This document shows, one piece after another, positions 1 to 7,596 of a stretch of DNA of 49,620 nucleotides. This stretch comes from Marinilabiliales bacterium. GTDB taxonomy: Bacteria; Bacteroidota; Bacteroidia; Bacteroidales; SZUA-534. Under the pieces are notes generated by a model, which saw only the letters and a program-made list of their open reading frames with translations, was not told where the DNA came from and ran no database searches. Both the position numbers and the translations under genes were made by a program. The first letter of the stretch is position 1; every line of letters begins with the position of its first letter. Location: contig DOTG01000002.1 in the NCBI GenBank assembly GCA_003512955.1, forward strand, positions 1-49,620, in the 5' to 3' direction.

Positions 1-85
1 GGGTTGTATCAACCAGTGATCCAAATTCAAAAGGAAAAAGCTCAAGCTGGTTTTGATGGTCTGGTTTGAATTTCGCAATGGCCAT
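1..85 (-). mobile_element. IS1182-like transposase, N-terminal fragment cut by the window edge
   Basis: An open frame runs leftward from an ATG at 85 and leaves the window after 28 codons. It reads MAIAKFKPDHQNQLELFPFE and continues with FGSLVDTT. The KFKPxxQNQLxLxPF opening followed by an early acidic/DT segment is the usual start of IS1182-type DDE transposases. Only the N-terminus is visible, so I cannot tell whether the element is intact or find its inverted repeats. The RidA gene begins its own terminator at about 240, so the element and RidA are separate units. Confidence 0.65.
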
Positions 86-199
86 TGCTATACTGATTTG
101 GTTTATTAAAAATACAACTTAATAACCTATATATCAATACTATCCTTATATTTTAGCACCTGTTTTTTAAACAGATAATTGTTGATAACTGAACCAAAA

Positions 200-240
200 A
201 GGCTGCCTATTTAAGACCTATTGGTCTTTTTAGACAGCCT
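200..240. terminator. Bidirectional intrinsic terminator
   Basis: The arms AGGCTGCCTATTTAAGACC and GGTCTTTTTAGACAGCCT pair with few mismatches around a short loop. An A-run precedes the hairpin and a T-run follows it, so it can stop transcription in both directions. It lies 10 bases beyond the RidA stop codon and insulates that gene from the transposase fragment. Confidence 0.7.
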
Positions 241-250
241 CTTTTTTGTT

Positions 251-634
251 TTATTTACAAACCCTCATGGCAATTGTTTCTATTTCAATAAGTGCCCCCA
301 ACGGTAAATTGGCCACTTCATAAGCTGCCCTTGCAGGCGGTTTCACCGAATAATATTTTCCATACACTTCGTTCATGGCAGCAAAATTTTTAATGTCTTT
401 AAGCAAAACGGTTGATTTTACCACATCGTCAAAGGTAAACTTTGCCTCCTCTAAAATAGCTTTAATGTTTTTTAATGCCTGCTCTGTTTGGGCAGCAATG
501 CCTTCGGGCATTTTTCCGGTTGCCGGATCGATGGGCAATTGCCCCGAAATAAACAATTGCCCATTAAAATAAATGGCTTGGCTATACGGACCAATGGCCT
601 TTGGAGCATTATCGGTAGAGATAATCTTTTTCAT
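251..634 (-). CDS. RidA family enamine/imine deaminase
   Basis: This 127-residue protein belongs to the YjgF/YER057c/UK114 (RidA) family, which hydrolyses reactive enamine/imine intermediates released by PLP enzymes such as threonine dehydratase. Visible family marks are the N-terminal GPYSQAI, FISGQLPIDP, the arginine in PPARAAYEV that binds the substrate carboxylate, and the C-terminal glutamate in IEIETIA. The frame is open for 14 more codons upstream. The start MKKIISTDNAPKAIGPYS matches the family N-terminus and gives the usual length of about 126 residues, so it was preferred. Cytosolic. It stands alone between a terminator and the SiaC-like gene 91 bases upstream of its start. The subfamily is uncertain. 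Confidence 0.9.
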   Translation of the reverse strand: MKKIISTDNAPKAIGPYSQAIYFNGQLFISGQLPIDPATGKMPEGIAAQTEQALKNIKAILEEAKFTFDDVVKSTVLLKDIKNFAAMNEVYGKYYSVKPPARAAYEVANLPLGALIEIETIAMRVCK

Positions 635-725
635 ATATGATTGTTTAGGATTACGACTTTTAGTGGCTTTAAACATCTAGTGAAACTAACATGCTTGAAT
701 TGCAATTCACTGGAATCACATGCGA

Positions 726-1103
726 CTAGTTCATTTCAATAAATTCGAAGGGTAAGGTGACCAATGTGGCATAATCTTCACCCGATTCCCGCATGTCTTC
801 ATCATTCCCTCTATAGTACCAATGTACTTTTAATTTATTTCCTTTTTCAAAAATTTCTTCCAACCTAACCAGCAACCGTAACAGCACCTTAGCCGATGAT
901 GAGTTGTAGTAGTCAAGCTTAAATGAAAATATGGTTTCATCATTTGGCGATTTTTCATAGCCATCGATCCAGTTAAAGATAGGTTCAAAAAAATCGACCA
1001 CATTTTCAGGTCTTGATTTGCCCGAAAATTCAAAAAGGCCGTTTGCTTTGTCAAGAATTACTCCAATTGTGGTTTCAGTTCCTCGTATGATCAATGGATT
1101 CAT
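726..1103 (-). CDS. SiaC-like regulatory phosphoprotein (DUF1987)
   Basis: This 125-residue cytosolic protein matches the DUF1987/SiaC family. Marks are an N-terminal strand ending in TTIGVILD, then GLFEFSGKSRPENVVDFFEP, a central YYNSSSAKVLL helix start, and the C-terminal HWYYRGNDEDMRESGE. In Pseudomonas, SiaC is phosphorylated by the kinase SiaB, dephosphorylated by the SpoIIE-type phosphatase SiaA, and acts as a partner switch for a diguanylate cyclase. The central S/T-rich stretch here (NSSS) is the probable phosphosite region, by inference. No SiaB-like gene is adjacent. A SpoIIE-type phosphatase with TPRs lies about 11 kb away at 12515-15202. A TANNTTTG promoter element sits just upstream. 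Confidence 0.85.
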   Translation of the reverse strand: MNPLIIRGTETTIGVILDKANGLFEFSGKSRPENVVDFFEPIFNWIDGYEKSPNDETIFSFKLDYYNSSSAKVLLRLLVRLEEIFEKGNKLKVHWYYRGNDEDMRESGEDYATLVTLPFEFIEMN

Positions 1104-1127
1104 AATCCAATTCTAGTTTTTAGAATT

Positions 1128-1135
1128 CAAATATA
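1128..1135 (-). promoter_or_regulatory. -7 promoter element for the SiaC-like gene
   Basis: On the minus strand this reads TATATTTG, an exact match to the Bacteroidota -7 consensus TANNTTTG. Transcription would start about 15-20 bases before the ATG at 1103. The -33 region is A/T-rich but has no clear TTTG at the standard spacing. Confidence 0.5.
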
Positions 1136-1268
1136 AGAAATATTATTTTACTTAAAAATGAATCGCGAATTATATCTAAACCCTGTGAGTTTTGATTATC
1201 TCATATATTTCAACACCCAGTTGGTGGGCTATTTTTTTAGATTTTTCTTGTTGTACCTTATTTCCGCA

Positions 1269-1337
1269 AGTCACGGGGTGACTAATTGAATAACAATTGT
1301 TTGCCTTCTTTGTGTCAAATTGAGTCACCCCGTGACT
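1269..1337. repeat. Paired 15-base palindromes in inverted orientation (REP/BIME-like)
   Basis: AGTCACGGGGTGACT (1269-1283) and AGTCACCCCGTGACT (1323-1337) are each near-palindromes (AGTCAC-3-GTGACT) and are exact reverse complements of one another. They are separated by 39 bases. They can form two small hairpins or one long stem. The intergenic stretch from 1104 to 1382 holds nothing else recognisable apart from the promoter element at 1128. No T-run follows, so this does not look like an ordinary terminator. Confidence 0.75.
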
Positions 1338-1382
1338 TTCAACGGTTTACCAGATGACCTGCGGATTTTAGGTTGTATTTAA

Positions 1383-2072
1383 TTATCCATCCATTCCTTC
1401 AAAATATTTCCACAAACTATCATCGGGCACGGAGGCCACTATGCGGAGCGGTGTTTTTTGAATAGGGTGTATCAACTCAATACAACGTGCGTGCAAACTA
1501 ATGCCCCCGTCGGGATTGGAGCGGGGAAAGCCATATTTTAAATCACCTTTGATGGGACAACCTATAGCTGCCAGTTGGGCCCTGATTTGATGATGACGAC
1601 CTGTCAAAAGCTGCACTTCCAATAGGTAATAGGTATCAGATTTTCCAATGAGCCGGTATTCTAAGATAGCCTCCTTGGCCCCAACTACAGAAGCATTGCA
1701 AACCCTTGATTTGTTCTTCACTGTATCTTTAACTAAAAAATGGGTGAGCCTCCCTTCTTGTTCCTTGGGAGGGTTTTTAACCAAAGCCCAATAGGTCTTT
1801 TTTATGGCCTCCTTATCTTTAAACATTTCATTTAGACGGGTCAAAGCCTTGCTGGTTCTAGCAAAAAGGATGGCCCCCGTGGTGGGACGATCGATGCGGT
1901 GGGTTACACCTAAAAAGACTTCTCCCGGCTTATTAAATGTAACTTTCAGGTAATTTTTTATATGTTCACTTAAAGGGGTATCACCTGTTTTATCGCCCTG
2001 AACAATATCTGAAACCTTTTTATTGACGGCAATAATATGGTTGTCGATATATAAAATTTCCAAAGGTTCCAT
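1383..2072 (-). CDS. RluA-family pseudouridine synthase (short, no S4 domain)
   Basis: This enzyme isomerises uridine to pseudouridine in rRNA or tRNA. The catalytic motif appears as HRIDRPTTGAILFAR, with the Asp of the family HRLDxxTSG motif in place. Other marks are EILYIDNHIIAVNK at the N-terminus, KKTYWALV, the conserved LLTGRHHQIRAQLAAIGCPI block and GGISLHARCIEL near the end. At 229 residues it resembles the single-domain RluA/RluF-like members lacking an S4 domain. The frame extends 30 codons further upstream into panB, but MEPLEILYIDNH at 2072 fits the family and leaves a 16-base gap after panB, so that start was used. It is probably co-transcribed with panB. The target uridine cannot be told from sequence. 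Confidence 0.88.
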   Translation of the reverse strand: MEPLEILYIDNHIIAVNKKVSDIVQGDKTGDTPLSEHIKNYLKVTFNKPGEVFLGVTHRIDRPTTGAILFARTSKALTRLNEMFKDKEAIKKTYWALVKNPPKEQEGRLTHFLVKDTVKNKSRVCNASVVGAKEAILEYRLIGKSDTYYLLEVQLLTGRHHQIRAQLAAIGCPIKGDLKYGFPRSNPDGGISLHARCIELIHPIQKTPLRIVASVPDDSLWKYFEGMDG

Positions 2073-2088
2073 GGCACATAAACAGAGG

Positions 2089-2904
2089 TTAATATTGCTC
2101 TTTTTCGTTTGGAAAATCATGGCTCCTAACATCTGAAATATAAGCCTTGACAGCTCCATCAATTTCGGCAGCCAGATTATGGTACCTACGTAAAAACCGG
2201 GGTGAAAATTCCTGGTTGATGCCTAACATATCGTGCAGTACCAATACTTGTCCATCGACCCCGCCACCGGCACCAATACCAATCACAGGGATTTTCACCA
2301 TCTGAGCTACCTCTTCGGCTAACTTAGCAGGGACTTTTTCAATAACCATGGCAAAACAACCCAGTTCTTCCAGTAATTTAGCATCTTCTTTTAACCTCCG
2401 GGCTTCTTCCTCCTGCTTAGCACGGACTACATAGGTCCCGAATTTGTGAATGCTCTGAGGGGTTAGACCTAAATGTCCCATCACGGGAATGCCGGCAGAT
2501 AAAATCCGGATAATGGATTCCTTTACTTCGCTGCCTCCTTCTAGTTTTACGGCATGAGCTCCGGTTTCTTTCATGATGCGGATAGAAGAATTGAGTGCCT
2601 CTTTAGAATTCCCCTGATAGGTACCAAAAGGCAAATCGACTACCACCAAGGCCCTATGCACGGCACGTACCACCGAAGCCCCGTGATAAATCATGTTGTC
2701 GAGGGTAATGGGCAAAGTGGTTTCAAAACCTGCCATCACGTTCGAAGCGGAATCACCCACTAAAATAATGTCAATTCCAGCGGCATCAACCAACCGGGCC
2801 ATGCTGTAATCGTACGCAGTCAACATGGCAATTTTTTCACCATGGAATTTCATCTCGTTCAAGATGTGCGTGGTAATTATCTTTACTTCTTTATGTACTG
2901 ACAT
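2089..2904 (-). CDS. panB: Ketopantoate hydroxymethyltransferase (PanB)
   Basis: This 271-residue enzyme catalyses the first committed step of pantothenate/CoA synthesis, moving a hydroxymethyl group from 5,10-methylene-tetrahydrofolate to 2-oxoisovalerate. It follows PanB along its whole length: MLTAYDYSMARLVDAAGID, LVGDSASNVMAG, a DLPFGTYQG metal-site segment, KLEGG, IPVMGHLGLTPQS, the catalytic glutamate in VIEKVP, and IPVIGIGAGGGVDGQVLVLHDMLG. The length matches the E. coli enzyme (about 264). Cytosolic, probably decameric from the family. It is first in a two-gene unit with the RluA-type gene. panC and panD are not in the window. Confidence 0.97.
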   Translation of the reverse strand: MSVHKEVKIITTHILNEMKFHGEKIAMLTAYDYSMARLVDAAGIDIILVGDSASNVMAGFETTLPITLDNMIYHGASVVRAVHRALVVVDLPFGTYQGNSKEALNSSIRIMKETGAHAVKLEGGSEVKESIIRILSAGIPVMGHLGLTPQSIHKFGTYVVRAKQEEEARRLKEDAKLLEELGCFAMVIEKVPAKLAEEVAQMVKIPVIGIGAGGGVDGQVLVLHDMLGINQEFSPRFLRRYHNLAAEIDGAVKAYISDVRSHDFPNEKEQY

Positions 2905-3378
2905 TTCTTTAGTTTTTTAACTGTTTCAAAAAAAGACAACTGCAAATTTGGGGAAATATTAGTTAAGAAAACCAAAAGCCGGTAATTTTTTAATGACAGC
3001 TATCAGAAGATAGACGTTTGACCTGAGATTTGATTCTTAACACAAGATGCTGATCCCTTTGAGGAACAGAGGAAAACACTTTCACGACGAAGTTCGCAAA
3101 CCAAGTGCATAGTAATTTATCATCCAATTCGGTGCTTTAGCTATGAAATCCACATGTTTTTACAAACACAAATACGTAAATATTTATTTTACAAACATGT
3201 AGGTTCCATCATACCCAACTACAAAGAATAAATCCGATGAAATATAAATAATCCTGTCATCTTACCTAAAAGTTAGGTGCTCCCCAATCAGGCTTAATTG
3301 GGGAGAGACGGAAAATTCTAAACTAAGCAGCATTGAATAAAACAAACATTTCATTCATTTATCGGACATAGTTTAACC
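2905..3378. other. 474-base intergenic stretch with small hairpins, no gene found
   Basis: No coding frame or RNA gene is recognisable. ACATGTTT and AAACATGT form an inverted pair near 3151-3202, and TTTTACAAACA occurs twice there. At 3264-3278 ACCTAA-AAG-TTAGGT forms a hairpin. At 3280-3305 CTCCCCAAT and ATTGGGGAG form a 9-bp stem with an 8-base loop. The last two lie 3' of the phytase gene and may end its transcript, but neither has a convincing T-run. Confidence 0.5.
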
Positions 3379-4503
3379 CTATTTTTTAATTTGATACGTA
3401 GTGTCAATCAATAGATTTGGTTTAAAAGCCATGGCAATCCGTTCCCAGGGAACCAATTTAAAGTTTTGGGTCGATAAAGAATCACCATCGTAATTATAAC
3501 CATCCTGGGCAATAAAAAAACCTTGTAGAAAATCGGGACCCAGGCTTAAATTTATCACGTCGAGTCCGTCAGTTTCTTCGGAACCGTCAACAGCACCGTC
3601 AACCACCGAAAAACTTCCCTGATAAGCGTTGTTTCCTTCTCTTTCGAAAACGGCATAGCTGTTATTTCCCTGCGATGATGCCAGTAAATAGCCTTTTCCA
3701 TGAGAACCATAATAAAGGGAGATTCCCTCCATATCGTACAAAATATTCCGGTTCAACGTGTCGCTTCCCTGAACCAATGTGCGTGTACTATCGGCGCTGG
3801 CTTTGGCACTGAATTTCCAGATACCTTTTTCCTCTTCACCTACAAAAAGGTTGCCCAGTTCATCGTCGGCCACCATACCTTCAGTTTGCGAGCCAACTTT
3901 CATGGTACGGACAATTTTACCATCAATCAAATTCGCATTGGTAGCAAACAGTTCCCATTGTTCTAAAACGCCATTTTTCCCGTTTACAAAAGCGTAATGT
4001 TTATTTTCCGCCTTATCATGATAAAGGCAAAACCCATATACTTCGTCCACTTCGGAGGCTAACAACCGGGCATGAATGGGTGTAAGGCTGCCCGAATCGG
4101 GATCCACTTTCATCAAGGTAATCGTGTTGGTGGTGCGGTTACTGGCTCCCACAATATCAATGAGTGAGCCGTTTAAATTAAAATTGTAACGGACATCAAT
4201 ATTATTTACCCGGCCAACGGAATAAAAGAACCGTTCGGTGCCATTTAAATTATACACACAGATACCCCGTTTTTTATCGGTGCCAATAATGCGGCTATCG
4301 GCCGGATTGGCTTTATTCACCCACACCGATGGATCATCGGCGGCATCATCGTTCAGTTGTGAAACTACCGGAGTGGTTTCTACACTTGCCGTTACTTGAA
4401 AAATGGTATCATAAATATTGATAACCTCGGTTTGTTCCTGCTTAGGAGTGTTGCACGAAGCTACCAAAAGCGCGATAGTAATAAAGAATAAAAGTTGTTT
4501 CAT
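3379..4503 (-). CDS. Beta-propeller phytase lipoprotein
   Basis: This 374-residue 3-phytase of the calcium-dependent beta-propeller class releases phosphate from myo-inositol hexakisphosphate. The N-terminus MKQLLFFITIALLVASC is a lipoprotein signal with the lipid-attachment cysteine at residue 17, so the enzyme is probably anchored in the outer membrane. Family marks are DDPSVWVNKANPADSRIIGT, KKRGICVYNLNG, NNIDVRYNF, YGFCLYHD, QTEGMVADDELGNLFVGEEEKGIW, DMEGISLYYG and ETDGLDV. It lies 18 bases behind the TonB receptor gene, an arrangement also known for phytases of Shewanella and Caulobacter relatives. This points to cleavage at the surface or periplasm linked to uptake through the receptor. 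Confidence 0.93.
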   Translation of the reverse strand: MKQLLFFITIALLVASCNTPKQEQTEVINIYDTIFQVTASVETTPVVSQLNDDAADDPSVWVNKANPADSRIIGTDKKRGICVYNLNGTERFFYSVGRVNNIDVRYNFNLNGSLIDIVGASNRTTNTITLMKVDPDSGSLTPIHARLLASEVDEVYGFCLYHDKAENKHYAFVNGKNGVLEQWELFATNANLIDGKIVRTMKVGSQTEGMVADDELGNLFVGEEEKGIWKFSAKASADSTRTLVQGSDTLNRNILYDMEGISLYYGSHGKGYLLASSQGNNSYAVFEREGNNAYQGSFSVVDGAVDGSEETDGLDVINLSLGPDFLQGFFIAQDGYNYDGDSLSTQNFKLVPWERIAMAFKPNLLIDTTYQIKK

Positions 4504-4521
4504 TGTATATTTGGTTTATAG

Positions 4522-7416
4522 TTAAAAATTTAGTTTAATACCCATACGTCCCCACCAGGAGTAGTATTCCTGTTGCTGGAGGTATTTGGTTGAACCCAAA
4601 AACATGGTTTTGGGGGTATTGAGAATATTCATGACATCGACAAAACACTTTACATTTTTATTGATGGCATAAGATGATGTAAAATCCAAATGCCAGGCTT
4701 TATCGACATATTCATCCAAATCGGCATCATTTCCAGCTAGCTCCAAATATTTATCATGAAAATTGGCCGAAAGTTTGGCATAAAACTTTTTGTCCTCGTA
4801 AAACAAAGCCAGGTTTAGCGCATGTTTCGATTGCCCCGGCAATTTAATGTGCTCTATTTCATCTTTATTCAAGAAATCTTCAATTCCACCATTACTCATA
4901 TCAAGGGTATCGGAGGTGAAATTTGCTGGGAAACGCTTATACATAACTGCATCGGAATAGGTGAAAGCATAATTGGAATAGATTCCAAAATTGGAAAAAA
5001 ACCGGGGTAAAAAAGTTTCTTCCAAAAATTTTAATTGAAACTGTCCCTGCAATTCCACCCCAAAAACATCAGCTTCTATCCCGTTTATGGGTTGTTTAGC
5101 ATCGCCATGTCCTTTTATATCTGGAATGTAAGCATGGATTCTATATGGAATAATAAAATTATCAATTTTTTTATAATATAAACCGGCCGATAGCAAGCCA
5201 TCGTGGCTCAAGTATTTTTCTAACATCAGATCAATGTTTTTTGAAAGTGGGTACTCCAAGTTAACATTCCCATAGGTAGCGTCATGCAAATCGACTTCTC
5301 GATTCGGGAGTACATCCTCAAAATTAGGCCTTGCAAACGATGAAGTGTAAGCAGCCCTGATATATAGCCTTTCAACGGGCGAATATTTAATCTGGAAATT
5401 GGGTAAAACAAAATTATGGTTTCTACTGTCTGATTCAACATAGGAGGTATCGAAATATCCTCTACTGTTTCTTTCTACAGTATTTCCTTGGTAATCTACC
5501 TGAGTATTTTCAATGCGTACCCCACCTATGATAGTAAGTTTTGAGAAATCGTACTGCAACATGGCATAGTAGCTGGTAATAAGTTCGGTAGCATCGTAAT
5601 CGGCTACCAGTGATTCTTCACGCGATTCGGTATCGTACTGATCGCCGTAGTAAAAAAAGAGGGCGTTGTAGTTGTAAAAATCACGTATTTTCTGGGGGTC
5701 AGGTATTTGTTCCACTACATAACCCTGGTTTAACAGGTTGGTTGTTTTTACCCCGGATGAAATATCTACCAGATTTAAAGTTTGCCGTGGGCGTGTGGAT
5801 GGATAGATAAAATCGAACCAATCGGGATCATAACTTGAAAAAGCTTTTGCCTCTTCGTCGCGCGATTTGTTTTTCTGACGCATTTTTCCTCCAAACTTTA
5901 AATACCCCTTTCCTGGTAAAAAAACTGCTTTTATGGGAATTTCCAAATTTACTTTCGCGGTTAGGTTTTCATCATTCACCAAACTCTCTGTCAGTTTTAG
6001 TCCATCGAATTCGTAGTTTGCATAATCATTAGCTATAGAATCATCTTCCGGATTATCAAATACAGGTTTTGGAAATGAAGTACCATCCCTGTCGAGCCGG
6101 GTAACTAAAGCGTGCCCCAGATTACTAAACCCGGCTTCCAATCGATCAGGAGTTTCCTCTTTTGCTTGGGCATAAGACAGTTCATAATCTAATTTAAAAA
6201 ATTCAAAGTAATTTTCGCCACCAAAATTTAAGGTATTTACCTGCTGTTTCTGGGTACGGAACTTTACATCGTGAACAACACTTCCATATAAATAGTTGTT
6301 GATGTCCACAGCATCTTCTAAGTCGTATATTTTTCTGCTCCGGGTTTGTTCATCACTAAACTGGTTAAACATACCCTTGAGGTAAATCGTATTATTTTTA
6401 TTGAATTCGTAATCCAGGGTGGCACTCAAACCGGTACGCTTACGTAAGGTTTCGTAATAACGCAATTGAAACTCCTGATACATAACATTATAGTTATTTG
6501 CACCTTCACCTGTTGATCCCCAGAATGGACCTTTTACAAATTTTGCTTCTAAATTATCAGAGCCTTGTTCGTTTTCGTAATAACTGGCATTCATCTGGAA
6601 ACCAAAATTATTTTTCCGGGCTCCATACGATAGTTGCATGTTGTAATTGGGGGTTCCGCGTAGTTTGCTGTAACCCGCGGAAATATTTGCTTTTATTTCG
6701 GGAACCTCACTTTTGGCATTCTTTGTAACAATATTTACTGAACCGGCAATGCCATCGCCATCCATGTCGGGTGTCAGCACTTTGGTCACTTCAATGGTTT
6801 CTATCTGGTCAGCCGAAATAATATCCATACCCACATAACGTACCCCGCCTTCCGGGGAAGGTATTTGTGCTCCATTGATATTAAAGTTTGTAAATTCGGG
6901 TGGTGTTCCCCTGAGCTGGATAAATTTTCCTTCGCCCTGATCGCGCCGTAAGGTTATTCCGGTAATTCGTTGCATAGCTTCGGCGGCATTCATATCGGGG
7001 AATTTTTCAATTTGCTCTGCCGACACAATGTTCTTAATATTTTCGGCCTTTTCCTGTGTAATCAGGGCTTTAGTTTGACCTTTGGTTTGTGCATTCACTA
7101 CAACCTGATCAATAGTCTGTGATGAGGATCTGAGTTTAACCGTAATATTGTCTGTTTTATTCAATTCCAGTTGTTTGGTAAAAACCTCGTAACCTAAAAA
7201 CGAAATTTTAACCTCAACATTTTTTTGTGAAATATTATTGAGTAAGAACGTACCATCAATTTTTGTAGAGGTTCCATGAGTGGTACCAGTAATAAAGACG
7301 TTAGCTCCAATCAAAAGTTCACCATTTTCATCGAAAACCTTACCTGATAATCTATATTGTGCATTCCCGTTCAAAATCAGGGAAAAGAAAAAGGTAAATA
7401 GAAGTAAATATTTCAT
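4522..7416 (-). CDS. TonB-dependent outer-membrane receptor, probably for phytate or its products
   Basis: This is a TonB-dependent outer-membrane transporter of about 964 residues. The start MKYLLLFTFFFSLILNGNAQ gives a normal signal peptide; six extra codons upstream look spurious. Next come a carboxypeptidase-regulatory-like beta-sandwich (YRLSGKVFDENGELLIGANV), a TonB-box region (TIDQVVVNAQTKGQ), a plug domain with DMNAAEAMQRITGITLRRDQ, FIQLRGTPPEF and TPDMDGDGIAGSVNIVTK, a long 22-strand-type barrel, and a C-terminus ending in GRMGIKLNF with a terminal aromatic. The TPDMDGDGIAGSVNI signature belongs to the TonB-Xanth-Caul type, not the SusC type, and no SusD partner is present. The substrate is inferred from the phytase gene 18 bases downstream. 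Confidence 0.92.
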   Translation of the reverse strand: MKYLLLFTFFFSLILNGNAQYRLSGKVFDENGELLIGANVFITGTTHGTSTKIDGTFLLNNISQKNVEVKISFLGYEVFTKQLELNKTDNITVKLRSSSQTIDQVVVNAQTKGQTKALITQEKAENIKNIVSAEQIEKFPDMNAAEAMQRITGITLRRDQGEGKFIQLRGTPPEFTNFNINGAQIPSPEGGVRYVGMDIISADQIETIEVTKVLTPDMDGDGIAGSVNIVTKNAKSEVPEIKANISAGYSKLRGTPNYNMQLSYGARKNNFGFQMNASYYENEQGSDNLEAKFVKGPFWGSTGEGANNYNVMYQEFQLRYYETLRKRTGLSATLDYEFNKNNTIYLKGMFNQFSDEQTRSRKIYDLEDAVDINNYLYGSVVHDVKFRTQKQQVNTLNFGGENYFEFFKLDYELSYAQAKEETPDRLEAGFSNLGHALVTRLDRDGTSFPKPVFDNPEDDSIANDYANYEFDGLKLTESLVNDENLTAKVNLEIPIKAVFLPGKGYLKFGGKMRQKNKSRDEEAKAFSSYDPDWFDFIYPSTRPRQTLNLVDISSGVKTTNLLNQGYVVEQIPDPQKIRDFYNYNALFFYYGDQYDTESREESLVADYDATELITSYYAMLQYDFSKLTIIGGVRIENTQVDYQGNTVERNSRGYFDTSYVESDSRNHNFVLPNFQIKYSPVERLYIRAAYTSSFARPNFEDVLPNREVDLHDATYGNVNLEYPLSKNIDLMLEKYLSHDGLLSAGLYYKKIDNFIIPYRIHAYIPDIKGHGDAKQPINGIEADVFGVELQGQFQLKFLEETFLPRFFSNFGIYSNYAFTYSDAVMYKRFPANFTSDTLDMSNGGIEDFLNKDEIEHIKLPGQSKHALNLALFYEDKKFYAKLSANFHDKYLELAGNDADLDEYVDKAWHLDFTSSYAINKNVKCFVDVMNILNTPKTMFLGSTKYLQQQEYYSWWGRMGIKLNF

Positions 7417-7596
7417 TTCAGCGTTTAAATTCATGCCATTTTATTTACAATTGAGATTGATCCATGAATAATGATTGTATTCTTAAAAAAGAAAGAGGAC
7501 TCAGAAAATGCTGTATTCAACAATTTCCGGGTCCCTTTTCTATAAAACATATTGAATACTTCTCACTTTATATGAATTCAAAAGTTAAGTCGGGTA

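Noticed and set aside
635..676. Longer N-terminus of RidA
   Set aside because: The family starts at MKKIIST; the 14 extra residues are basic and unlike relatives.
2073..2162. Longer N-terminus of the RluA-type enzyme
   Set aside because: It would lie inside panB and has no similarity to the family N-terminus.
3264..3305. Hairpins 3' of the phytase gene as a definite terminator
   Set aside because: The stems are good, but no T-run follows on the minus strand, so they are reported only as structures in the gap.
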